DNA from: an uncultured Oscillospiraceae bacterium
GTDB lineage: Bacteria; Bacillota; Clostridia; Oscillospirales; Oscillospiraceae
NCBI GenBank assembly: GCA_900762005.1
Contig: CAAFEV010000252.1
Span: forward strand, 1-9,515
DNA length: 9,515 nt
Direction: 5' to 3'
The position numbers and the translations under genes were made by a program. Below, in pieces: positions 1 through 6,594 of the stretch (position 1 is its first letter; each line of letters opens with the position of its first letter). The notes under the pieces were generated by a model. The model was not told the origin of the DNA. It saw only the letters and a list, made by a program, of their open reading frames with translations, and ran no database searches.

Positions 1-357
1 ATGGTAGTGACGATTATGAAGATGAGCAAGCCCGCCGGGGTGAAGCTGGTAATTAAAAGCATCGACGATTCGATTGCCGCAATCAACGCCGGAAAAACAG
101 ATCAATACCAGCTGTTCATTCTTGTGGAAAGCGTGACCGACGCTTACCGACTTGCTAAGGGATGCCCGCAAATCAAAAAAATTAACATCGGCAGAACAAA
201 GCGTTTGGAAGGAACACAGCCGCTGAATGACGAAACCTGGGTTTCCGCCGCAGAAGTCAATATGCTCAAGGAGCTGGTAGCCGACGGATACGATATGGTG
301 TTGCAGATGATTCCTGCGTCAAAGGCGGTTGCCGTACATCGTGCTTTGAAGGACTAA
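1..357 (+). CDS. PTS mannose-family IIB component, 5' partial
   Basis: This is the C-terminal 118 residues of a mannose-class (Man/Fru/Sor) PTS IIB protein, the cytoplasmic subunit that takes phosphate from IIA and passes it to the sugar at the IIC/IID channel. The visible part has family landmarks: KPAGVKL at residues 10-16, the DAYRLAKG segment near 47-54, the INIGRTK segment around 61-67, and a final helix. Full-length IIB proteins are about 155-165 residues and carry the phospho-His in an N-terminal DxRxIHGQ-type motif. That part is absent here, so the gene is cut by the window edge and the ATG at base 1 is almost certainly an internal Met, not the start. It is the first visible member of a IIB-IIC-IID block. 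The operon promoter, and possibly a regulator, must lie upstream of the window. Confidence 0.9.
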   Translation: MVVTIMKMSKPAGVKLVIKSIDDSIAAINAGKTDQYQLFILVESVTDAYRLAKGCPQIKKINIGRTKRLEGTQPLNDETWVSAAEVNMLKELVADGYDMVLQMIPASKAVAVHRALKD

Positions 358-364
358 TGTCCGC

Positions 365-396
365 AAAAAAAGAAAACCGGCTGCTAAGTGCAGCCG
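365..396 (-). terminator. Inverted repeat between IIB and IIC; terminator-shaped on the minus strand
   Basis: CGGCTGC at 378-384 pairs perfectly with GCAGCCG at 390-396 around a 5-base loop (TAAGT). On the plus strand the stem is not followed by T residues and ends four bases before the GAGGAG ribosome site of IIC (401-406). It would therefore sit in the intercistronic mRNA and could protect an mRNA end or modulate IIC initiation. On the minus strand the stem is followed by a T-rich run (complement of the A tract at 365-371 and 373-376), which is the shape of an intrinsic terminator for antisense transcription. The pairing is seen directly; either role is inference. Confidence 0.4.
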
Positions 397-414
397 ACGA
401 GAGGAGAAACAACA

Positions 415-1203
415 ATGTCAGTTTTACAACAAGCACTGCTGCTGGGCGTTCTCGGTGCCTATTGCTGGTTGGACTGGTGCGTCGGTTTCCTGTATCTGAA
501 CAGACCGATTGTGCTCTGTCCGCTGGTCGGCCTGATTATGGGCGATCTGCAAACAGGCCTGATGCTCGGCGCGGTTCTTGAAACCTACTTCCTCGGGACG
601 GTCGTTATCGGCGGCTATCAGGCTCCCGATGCCGGCGTTTCCAGCATTCTTGCCGCGGCCTTTGCCATTAAATCCGGCTTGGACGCAGACGCGGCTCTTC
701 TGCTTGCCGTTCCGATTGCAGTCGTCATGACCTCCCTGCAAAATGTTCTGTGGGCAGGCTACTCCTTCACCTCTAAGATTGCCGATAACTATGCGGCAAA
801 GGGAAATGCACGAGGTGTCTATGGCATAATGTTCCTGGAAATGGTCGGGAATGCGCTGCTGAAATTTTTGGTTGTGTTTTTCGCATGGATTTACGGCAGC
901 GAGGCGGTTGCGGCTCTGCTGACGAAAATCCCCGATGTCATTCTCAGCGGTATGGCAAAAGCCGGCGGGATTCTGCCTGCAATCGGCCTTGCAATTCTTG
1001 TCTCCATGATTATGAACAAGCAGAACTTTGCTTATTTTCTGCTCGGCTTCGTGCTTGTTGCCTATCTCGGAATGCCGACCATCGGTATTGCGATTCTCGG
1101 CGTAATTATCATCTTAGTCAAGTTTGATTTCAAATCCATCGCAAAGAATCTGAAAAACCCGGACGCAGTTCGTGTATCGGAGGGTAACGACGATGACTTC
1201 TAA
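415..1203 (+). CDS. PTS mannose-family IIC component (sugar channel)
   Basis: This is a 262-residue polytopic membrane protein that forms the sugar-translocating channel with IID. It aligns well by eye with ManY/AgaW-type IIC proteins: an N-terminal helix, then the NRPIVLCPLVGLIMGD segment at residues 29-44, then the family signature around residues 52-72 (GAVLETYF, then VIGG and a QAPD turn). Several further hydrophobic segments run to about residue 240, and the tail is charged and cytoplasmic. The signature Glu (residue 56) and the APD turn are present. The start is ATG 415, with GAGGAG at 401-406 eight bases upstream. An in-frame GTG at 388 falls inside the upstream hairpin and lacks a ribosome site. 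The last 11 bases overlap the start of IID, which implies coupled translation. The substrate cannot be predicted from the sequence; relatives transport mannose, N-acetylgalactosamine, sorbose, fructose and others. Confidence 0.94.
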   Translation: MSVLQQALLLGVLGAYCWLDWCVGFLYLNRPIVLCPLVGLIMGDLQTGLMLGAVLETYFLGTVVIGGYQAPDAGVSSILAAAFAIKSGLDADAALLLAVPIAVVMTSLQNVLWAGYSFTSKIADNYAAKGNARGVYGIMFLEMVGNALLKFLVVFFAWIYGSEAVAALLTKIPDVILSGMAKAGGILPAIGLAILVSMIMNKQNFAYFLLGFVLVAYLGMPTIGIAILGVIIILVKFDFKSIAKNLKNPDAVRVSEGNDDDF

Positions 1204-2032
1204 AAAAGAAATAACCGCCTATGATAAGCACGGCGTCCTTACCAAAAAGGACATTAACCGCCTGAACTGGCGTTCCATGCTCGGTGCATGCTCCTGCAAC
1301 TACGAAAGACTCACGCACAAGCCGTTCTGCTTTATGGTCGGCCCGTGCCTGAAGAAAATTTACGCCGATGACAAGAAGGGCTACGCAGAAGCACTGCAAC
1401 GCCACCTCGTCTGGTATAACACCACCCCGCAGGTTTACAGCTGGTTTGCCGGTCTGATGGTCGCAATGGAGGAGGAAAACAAGTTCGATCCCGATTTCAA
1501 TCCCGCTACCATTAACGCCGTCAAGTCCTCGCTGATGGGCCCGATGTCCGGCATCTTTGATTCCATTTTCGTCAGCACAATCCGCGTCATCGGCGCAAGC
1601 ATCGCAATTTCCCTCGCCCTTGCAGGCAATGTGCTCGCCCCCATTGTCTACGCCCTGATCTATAACATCCCCAGCATGATTTGCCGCTTCTTCGGTGGTC
1701 ACCTCGGCTACAAAATGGGCGCGGGTCTGCTGACCAAGCTGCAGAAATCCGGCTTGATGGATGTGATTTTGCAGGCAGCCTCCATTCTGGGACTGATGGT
1801 CATCGGCGGTATGTGCTACTCCAGCGTCGGGGTTAACCTCGCAATTACATGGGGTCCGGCAGGCTATGAATCCAATATCATGGACGTCATCAACGGTGTA
1901 TTCCCGGGACTTCTCTCGTTGCTGACGGTGCTCGGCTTCTATAAGCTGTATAAGAAACGAGTGAACACCTTAATCCTGATATTCGGCACCATTCTTCTGG
2001 TCTGCCTGTTCGTCGCAATCGGCATTATGTAA
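1193..2032 (+). CDS. PTS mannose-family IID component
   Basis: This 279-residue membrane subunit is found only in mannose-class PTS permeases, where it pairs with IIC. Family landmarks are visible: the NYERL segment at residues 36-40, the WYNTTP stretch at 74-79 (usually FFNTHP), an acidic AMEEEN at 91-96, and the MGPMSGIFDS motif at 115-124, which corresponds to the usual MGPLAGIGDS. Hydrophobic segments follow at about 128-160, 192-215, 236-250 and 258-278. The length is normal for the family. The start is ATG 1193, preceded by GGAGGG at 1179-1184; the upstream in-frame GTG at 1172 has no such site. The gene starts inside the end of IIC. Both halves of the usual GIGDS and NTHP motifs are altered (GIFDS, NTTP), suggesting a divergent subfamily and possibly an unusual substrate. 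Confidence 0.93.
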   Translation: MTSKKEITAYDKHGVLTKKDINRLNWRSMLGACSCNYERLTHKPFCFMVGPCLKKIYADDKKGYAEALQRHLVWYNTTPQVYSWFAGLMVAMEEENKFDPDFNPATINAVKSSLMGPMSGIFDSIFVSTIRVIGASIAISLALAGNVLAPIVYALIYNIPSMICRFFGGHLGYKMGAGLLTKLQKSGLMDVILQAASILGLMVIGGMCYSSVGVNLAITWGPAGYESNIMDVINGVFPGLLSLLTVLGFYKLYKKRVNTLILIFGTILLVCLFVAIGIM

Positions 2033-2037
2033 TTCTA

Positions 2038-2076
2038 TCGGCAGGCGGCGTCCGTCCGTTGGACGGTGCCTGCCGA
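2038..2076 (+). other. Long intercistronic hairpin after the IIB-IIC-IID block
   Basis: A strong interrupted inverted repeat fills most of the 61-base gap between IID and the next gene. Nine outer base pairs (2038-2046 with 2068-2076) enclose an inner six-base-pair stem (2052-2057 with 2061-2066) with a GTT loop, separated by an asymmetric internal bulge. No T tract follows, so it is not a classic intrinsic terminator. It ends seven bases before the AAGGAG ribosome site (2084-2089) of the next gene. By analogy with other operons it could stabilise the 3' end of the transporter mRNA or mark a processing point, giving the permease genes different expression from the enzyme genes. The structure is seen; the role is inferred. 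Confidence 0.55.
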
Positions 2077-2093
2077 ATATCTTAAGGAGAACT

Positions 2094-2810
2094 ATGAAAA
2101 AGCTTTTTTGGCTTTGCGGCGGTTATCCGCTGACAGAGCAATGCGCCGCCATTGCCGACGCATACATGGCGGGCGGCTGCGACGGCGTGGAATGGGCAAT
2201 ACCGCCGAAAAATCCCTACCGTGAGCAGCAGCATCTTCTGCCCTATTTTGAAGCGGCCCGAAAAAACGCACCGGACGCAATGCAGCACCTGCACATGATG
2301 GCGCAGTTTCGGGAGAAATATCCGCAAGCGGAGGTTTTCCCGGCGGTTTATCAGGAAACGGTGCTGGAGGTTGGCGTTGAGGCACTGTGCAAAGTGTGTC
2401 TGCAATGCGGAATTGATACATTATTTTTAATCGGTACTTATGAGACGGAGATTCTTCGGGAGCTGACCAAAAAAATGAAAATCGCCACATCCGTTTCCTA
2501 CTATATGACCCGGGAGGAGCTGGACAAGGCGCACGCCGACACCGGCTTTATCTATATGCAGGCGCTTCCGTATCAGGCGGAGCTGGACGCCGGCTATACG
2601 TCCGCACGGCTCGGGGAGTGCATTGAATTGATGCGCAGCAGCGGCATTGACCGCCCGATTTACTGTGCCAAGGGGATTAAAACACCCGAGCAGGCTGCGT
2701 TTGTCGGCACCTGCGGCGCGGACGGCTTTATTCTCGGCAGCGCAATGCTTTCCTATTATGAGGATTTGTCCGCCCTTACCGAGGCAGTGCGCGCCTTTCC
2801 CAAAGAATAA
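2094..2810 (+). CDS. Orphan tryptophan-synthase-alpha-like TIM-barrel protein
   Basis: This 238-residue protein (TrpA is usually about 260-270) has TrpA-type barrel landmarks. A GGCDGVEWAIP segment at 27-37 matches the TrpA strand ending in catalytic Glu49, here Glu33. A GVEALCKVCLQCGIDTL region lies at 94-110. A SVSYYMTREE segment follows at 133-142, in the region of the TrpA strand after the active-site loop. Phosphate-binding-type turns appear as GIKTPEQAA at 194-202 and DGFILGSAM at 210-218. The second TrpA catalytic residue, Asp60, aligns with Glu44, and the usual PFSDP loop reads PPKNP. No trpB or other trp gene is nearby. TrpA performs a retro-aldol cleavage releasing glyceraldehyde 3-phosphate, so a retro-aldol or isomerase role on a phosphorylated sugar derivative is plausible but unproven. 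ATG 2094 has AAGGAG only four bases away, a rather short spacing. The fold is likely; the activity is unknown. Confidence 0.72.
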   Translation: MKKLFWLCGGYPLTEQCAAIADAYMAGGCDGVEWAIPPKNPYREQQHLLPYFEAARKNAPDAMQHLHMMAQFREKYPQAEVFPAVYQETVLEVGVEALCKVCLQCGIDTLFLIGTYETEILRELTKKMKIATSVSYYMTREELDKAHADTGFIYMQALPYQAELDAGYTSARLGECIELMRSSGIDRPIYCAKGIKTPEQAAFVGTCGADGFILGSAMLSYYEDLSALTEAVRAFPKE

Positions 2811-2824
2811 CAGGGGGACAGTCA

Positions 2825-3796
2825 ATGAAAATTAACAGTGTTTGCGGTCCGGTTGATACCGCGCAAATGGGGCGCACGCTTATTCACGAGCATATTGCGA
2901 CGCTTGACGCTTCAATGGTGCAGGCTTTTCCGGACTGGTATGACCGCGAAGCCGTGCTCAACTCGTTTGCCGAGGCGATTGGCCGCGTGAAGCACTATGG
3001 CGTGCGCACCTTTGTTGACCAGCTGCCCATCAATCTGGGCAGAGATATCCATCTGCTGCATGAGGCGGCGGAACGGGCAGAGATTCAGCTGCTGTGCGCT
3101 ACCGGTGTTTATCACACCGAGCAGCCTTTTATCAGCCGGAATGTAGACCCGGAATTTATGGCGGAGTTCTTTGTCCGCGACCTGACGGTCGGCATTCAGG
3201 GCACAGACTACAAGGCCGCTCTGATTAAATGCGCCACCGACAAGCTCTGCGGAGAGAGCGAGGTCAACCGGGCAATGCTGCGCGCTGCCGCGATTGCGTC
3301 AAAGCAAACGGATGCGCCGATTGCAACCCACACCTACAGCAAGCTCCGTCAGGGGTTGTATCAACAGCGCGTTTTCTTTGAGGAGGGCATTGCGCCCCAC
3401 AAAATTCTAATCGGACATAGCTTTGACTGCCTTGACCGCGAGTATCTTGCGCAGCTGCTGGACAACGGCACCTATGTCGGCTGTGACCAAATCGGCATTT
3501 TCCACAGAGCCAGCACACAGGACCTTGCGCAGTGCGTTGCGGACCTGATTCACATGGGAAAGGGCTATGAAAAGCAAATCGTCCTCTCGCATGACGGCGG
3601 TATTGTCAATGACTATGCCTATTCCTTTGCCCGCTGGCGCAGAGACCCCGCAAAAAACAACTCGCTCGGCTTTTATGACGAGCTGTTTGCGCATATGCTG
3701 CCGGAGCTGCTTGCCCGCGGCGTTACTCAGGCGCAGATTGACACCATGCTGGAGGAAAACCCGCGCCGCTACTTTGAGGGCAAAGAGATTACCTGA
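2825..3796 (+). CDS. Phosphotriesterase-family metal hydrolase (likely phospho-sugar lactonase)
   Basis: This is a 323-residue amidohydrolase-superfamily protein of the phosphotriesterase (PTE/Php) branch. The full binuclear-metal ligand set is visible: His21 and His23 (HEH near the N-terminus), Lys135 as the candidate carboxylated bridging lysine (ALIKCATD), His169 (ATHT), His198 (IGHSFD) and Asp257 (LSHDGG). Length and start match the family; the opening INSVCGPVDTAQMGRTLIHEH resembles typical PTE-homologue N-termini. Natural substrates of bacterial homologues are usually lactones or esters, and some cleave phosphorylated sugar lactones, rather than organophosphates. Placement in a PTS operon favours a phospho-sugar lactone or related ester here. 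The gene starts 14 bases after the TrpA-like gene with a weak G-rich ribosome site (2813-2818), which hints at coupling to its neighbour. It is cytoplasmic, with no signal peptide. Confidence 0.9.
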   Translation: MKINSVCGPVDTAQMGRTLIHEHIATLDASMVQAFPDWYDREAVLNSFAEAIGRVKHYGVRTFVDQLPINLGRDIHLLHEAAERAEIQLLCATGVYHTEQPFISRNVDPEFMAEFFVRDLTVGIQGTDYKAALIKCATDKLCGESEVNRAMLRAAAIASKQTDAPIATHTYSKLRQGLYQQRVFFEEGIAPHKILIGHSFDCLDREYLAQLLDNGTYVGCDQIGIFHRASTQDLAQCVADLIHMGKGYEKQIVLSHDGGIVNDYAYSFARWRRDPAKNNSLGFYDELFAHMLPELLARGVTQAQIDTMLEENPRRYFEGKEIT

Positions 3797-3814
3797 TATA
3801 CGGAGGAAAATGAT

Positions 3815-4606
3815 ATGGCATCGACTTTTTTTACCCTGTTCGGTAAAAAACCGCTCATCGGAATGGTACACCTGCTTCCGCTCCCCGGCGCACCGGGTTA
3901 CGGCGGCAGTGTCGCTCAGATTGAGGACGCTGCGTTCGCGGATCTGCTCGCGCTGGAGGAGGGCGGAGCCGACGCTTACATCATTGAAAATTTCGGTGAT
4001 ATTCCCTATGCCTCTTTCTTCGGCGACGAGGCGTTTGCCGTGATGAGCTGCATCACAGCAAAGCTGGCAAACGCCTCGCCGCTTCCCTTTGGCATTAACA
4101 TCCAAGCCAACTGCTCTCAAAAGGAGTGGGCACTTGCCTATGCCGCACGCGCTGCCTTTATCCGCGTTGAGACATTTGTTGAAAACCGCCTCGGTTCGTT
4201 CGGCACGGCCTTTGCCGCCGCGCCCGCGCTGATGCGCCAAAAGGCGCAGTTTCCTTCCGAAACGATGATTTTTGCCGACATTCACACCAAGCACACCTTT
4301 GCAATGACGCCGGAACAGACCACACAGCTGTGCATTCGGGAGGCGGCGGAGTCCGGTGCTGCCGCGCTCATAGCAACCGGTCTTTTGACCGGCTGCAACC
4401 CGTCACTTGCCGAGGTTGCGCAGATGAAGGAGCTTGCGGGCGATTTGCCGGTGCTGCTCGGCAGCGGAATCAGCAAGGACAACGCCGCTGCCTTTTTTGC
4501 TGCGGCAGACGGCGCGATTGTCGGCAGCTCAATTAAAATTGACGGCGATGTGCATCGCCCCGTAGACAGACAACGTGTGCTTGCGCTTGCGCAGGCAATT
4601 CGATAA
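3815..4606 (+). CDS. BtpA/SgcQ-family TIM-barrel protein
   Basis: This 263-residue protein belongs to the BtpA/SgcQ family. The conserved blocks are in order: MVHLLPLPGAPGY at 17-29, a GADAYIIENFGDIP strand at 51-64, FGINIQAN at 92-99, FADIHTKH at 153-160, LLGSGISKDNA at 214-224 and ADGAIVGSSIK at 231-241. The C-terminal pair resembles phosphate-binding loops of TIM barrels. BtpA was named from cyanobacteria, where it affects photosystem I stability. SgcQ is encoded in the Escherichia coli sgc cluster beside PTS components and a ribulose-phosphate-epimerase-like gene, so a role in sugar metabolism fits this neighbourhood better. No enzymatic reaction is firmly known to me for the family. ATG 3815 follows GGAGG at 3802-3806 by eight bases; an ATG at 3810 is out of frame. 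Confidence 0.9.
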   Translation: MASTFFTLFGKKPLIGMVHLLPLPGAPGYGGSVAQIEDAAFADLLALEEGGADAYIIENFGDIPYASFFGDEAFAVMSCITAKLANASPLPFGINIQANCSQKEWALAYAARAAFIRVETFVENRLGSFGTAFAAAPALMRQKAQFPSETMIFADIHTKHTFAMTPEQTTQLCIREAAESGAAALIATGLLTGCNPSLAEVAQMKELAGDLPVLLGSGISKDNAAAFFAAADGAIVGSSIKIDGDVHRPVDRQRVLALAQAIR

Positions 4607-4623
4607 AGAACGGAGAAGACACA

Positions 4624-5007
4624 ATGAATCTGCTGATTGTTCTGGTTAGCGTTCTTGCCCTCGGCGGCGCAGTCGTCAGTCTTATCTACGCAATTACGCC
4701 GCTGTTCATCATCTGCCTGATTGTTTCCCTGATTGCACTGTTTTTACTCATGGCGTCCAAGCTCGGCTTTACGCTGTTCCAAAGTGACGGAGAAAGCCCG
4801 TTTATCTATATCCGCAGCAAGGGAAAAACCTATCATATTGTCAGAGATTGCCCCGAGCTTGACGGCGCAAACACGGTGCGCGTACCCTTTTCCTATGCGC
4901 ACCGCAACCGGATGAAGCCCTGCCCGGTATGCTCCGGAATTTTTGACGAGCCTGCGCAGGAATACTCCGTGCAGGCAGAACAGGAAACAAAGGAGGAGAC
5001 ACAATGA
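4624..5007 (+). CDS. Two-helix membrane protein with C-terminal His/Cys metal-binding-like motif
   Basis: This is a 127-residue protein of unknown function. Two adjacent hydrophobic segments (about residues 2-23 and 25-44) form a membrane hairpin with almost no loop. A soluble domain follows, containing YHIVRDCPEL (His71, Cys76) and KPCPVC (Cys100, Cys103). The spacing resembles the small YHxxxCxxL...PCxxC domain, similar to the Ada zinc site, found as a tail on many bacterial membrane and nuclease-like proteins, so a bound zinc is likely. The C-terminus is Glu/Gln-rich. A Lys just after helix 2 suggests the soluble part is cytoplasmic. GGAG at 4612-4615 precedes the ATG. Its TGA overlaps the ATG of IIA (ATGA), so the two are translationally coupled. 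That makes a link to PTS function plausible (scaffold, sensor or regulator at the membrane), but nothing in the sequence proves it. Confidence 0.8.
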   Translation: MNLLIVLVSVLALGGAVVSLIYAITPLFIICLIVSLIALFLLMASKLGFTLFQSDGESPFIYIRSKGKTYHIVRDCPELDGANTVRVPFSYAHRNRMKPCPVCSGIFDEPAQEYSVQAEQETKEETQ

Positions 5008-5408
5008 CCGGAATTTTAGTGACCGGGCACGGCAGCTTTGCCGCCGGTCTGCTGGACGCTGCAAGACTGTTCTTCGGAGAGCTGCCGCAGACTGCCGCGC
5101 TGATGCTGAACACAGCAGACAGCACCGAGGAATTCCGCACGGAAATGGCGCATCAGCTTGCTGCGCTCGACACCGGCGACGGGGTTCTGATTTTAGCGGA
5201 TTTGTTCGGCGGAACACCCTGCAACTGTGCAATGGCTTTGCAGAGCGAGAGAGTGCAGGTGCTTGCAGGGGCAAATCTGCCGATGCTTATGGAAGCACTC
5301 GGCAGCCGGGACACACCGCCCGTTGATGCTGCGGCGATTGCGCAGGCAGGAAAAGAGAGTATTCTCTTTACGGCACTGCTCAATGACCATGAGAATGAGG
5401 AGTTTTGA
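5004..5408 (+). CDS. PTS mannose-family IIA component
   Basis: This 134-residue cytoplasmic phosphocarrier takes phosphate from HPr and passes it to IIB. It matches the EIIA-Man fold: the GILVTGHGSFAAGL start has the phosphorylated His9 (His10 in E. coli ManX), and the DLFGGTPCN motif at 66-74 supplies the conserved Asp66 (Asp67 in ManX). It is a stand-alone IIA, not fused to IIB as in ManX, and it lies about 3 kb downstream of the IIB-IIC-IID block with four genes between. Its start overlaps the stop of the membrane-protein gene by four bases and has AGGAGG at 4991-4996. The next gene begins one base after its stop. Together with IIB, IIC, IID, HPr and EI, it completes the relay within this one operon. 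Confidence 0.95.
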   Translation: MTGILVTGHGSFAAGLLDAARLFFGELPQTAALMLNTADSTEEFRTEMAHQLAALDTGDGVLILADLFGGTPCNCAMALQSERVQVLAGANLPMLMEALGSRDTPPVDAAAIAQAGKESILFTALLNDHENEEF

Positions 5409-5409
5409 T

Positions 5410-6594
5410 ATGCAGCAGATTATAAAGCCCTTTGAATTCGGTATTCCGCAGGAGATACACTTCGGAGAAACTGTGCTTGACAAGCTTCCGAAGCTGCTGA
5501 AGCAGGCGGGATATGCGTCCGCCTTTCTGATATCTGACCGGGGCCTGGAGCGCGCCGGTCTGCCCGGGCGCGTGACGCGGCTGCTCGGCGCAAACGGCAT
5601 TCCATGCACGGCATTCTGCGACATACAGCCCAATCCGACGGTTGCAGAGGTCGACACCGCGAACGCCGCGTTCGCCGGCAGCGGAGCAGATGTCATCATC
5701 GCGCTCGGCGGTGGCAGCCCAATGGATGTTGCCAAGGCGGTTTCGGTGATTGCCGCGCACGGCGGCAGCATCACGCAATATGAGGGAGCGCACAAGGTTC
5801 CTTCGGGCGTTATTCCGCTTTTTGCAGTCCCCACAACCGCCGGCACGGGCAGTGAGGTGACTGCCTTTTCCGTTATCACCGACACACAGCGCAGCTATAA
5901 ATTTACGGTGTTCAGCTACGCGCTGTTACCGCGCTGCGTTTTGCTTGATCCGACGCTTTTGCTCTCGCTGCCGATGTCGGTTGCCGCTTCGACCGGTATG
6001 GATGCGATTGTTCACGCAATCGAGGCGTATCTCTCGCGGGATGCCTCACCCTATACCGACGCAATGGCGGAAAAGGCACTTGCGCTGCTCGGCGGCAACA
6101 TCCGGCAGTTTTCCGCCTGCCGCGCAGAGGTTGCCGCAGCGGGAGCAATGCTACTCGGTTCACTGTTTGCCGGGCTGGCCTTTTCCCGCGCAAGGCTGGG
6201 GAATGTTCACGCCATGTCGCACCCGGTCAGCGCGTATTTCCACGCCGCACACGGCATGGCAAATTCCGCGCTGCTGCCGACGGTGCTTACCTACAACGCG
6301 ATTAGCGATTCCGGAAAATATCGAAAAATTTACAGCTGTCTGTTCGGAGAACCCGGCTCGCGGTTCTGTCCGCAGCAGTTGATTGACGCCGTTTATGCAT
6401 TGTTGGACGGTTTGGAGCTGCCCGCGTGCCTGAACGATCTGGGCGTTACGCCGGACAAGATTCCGCTCATGGCGGCCGATGCCATGAAGAGCGGAAATAT
6501 TCAGGCTAATCCAAGGCAAAGCACGCAGGAGCAAATTGAAGTGCTGTATCATAAGGCACTGGAGCGAGGAGGCTACAAATATGGCATTGGTTGA
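5410..6594 (+). CDS. Iron-type (group III) alcohol dehydrogenase
   Basis: This 394-residue NAD(P)-dependent dehydrogenase belongs to the metal-dependent family that includes FucO, 1,3-propanediol dehydrogenase and lactaldehyde reductase. The N-terminal Rossmann-like half has GGGSPMDVAKA at 100-110 and the PTTAGTGSEV loop at 141-150. The all-helical half has the metal ligands Asp198 and His202 (in TGMDAIVHAIEAYLS), His267 (GNVHAMSHP) and His281 (AAHGMAN); the 14-residue spacing of the last two equals that in FucO. All catalytic elements look intact. The true start is ATG 5410, one base after the IIA stop, with GAGGAG at 5397-5402; the frame is open further upstream but that part overlaps IIA. 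Context suggests oxidation or reduction of an intermediate of the imported sugar, for example an aldehyde released by an aldolase step. The substrate is not predictable. Confidence 0.95.
   Translation: MQQIIKPFEFGIPQEIHFGETVLDKLPKLLKQAGYASAFLISDRGLERAGLPGRVTRLLGANGIPCTAFCDIQPNPTVAEVDTANAAFAGSGADVIIALGGGSPMDVAKAVSVIAAHGGSITQYEGAHKVPSGVIPLFAVPTTAGTGSEVTAFSVITDTQRSYKFTVFSYALLPRCVLLDPTLLLSLPMSVAASTGMDAIVHAIEAYLSRDASPYTDAMAEKALALLGGNIRQFSACRAEVAAAGAMLLGSLFAGLAFSRARLGNVHAMSHPVSAYFHAAHGMANSALLPTVLTYNAISDSGKYRKIYSCLFGEPGSRFCPQQLIDAVYALLDGLELPACLNDLGVTPDKIPLMAADAMKSGNIQANPRQSTQEQIEVLYHKALERGGYKYGIG

Noticed and set aside
388..414. GTG-initiated extension of the IIC gene
   Set aside because: It starts inside the 378-396 hairpin with no ribosome site, while ATG 415 has GAGGAG at ideal spacing and gives the family-typical N-terminus.
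357..581. Small plus-strand frame beginning at the IIB stop codon
   Set aside because: It overlaps the IIC gene out of frame, has no ribosome site and no recognisable protein features.
1172..1192. GTG-initiated extension of the IID gene
   Set aside because: ATG 1193 is preceded by GGAGGG at eight bases; the GTG lies upstream of that site and adds seven residues without family support.
3407..4294. Long minus-strand open frame (295 codons)
   Set aside because: It lies opposite the well-supported phosphotriesterase-like and BtpA genes and reads as a compositional shadow of GC-rich coding DNA, with no recognisable motif.
5227..5409. 61-residue upstream extension of the alcohol dehydrogenase
   Set aside because: It lies entirely within the IIA gene in another frame and has shadow-like Arg/Cys-rich composition; ATG 5410 has its own GAGGAG and the correct start for the family.
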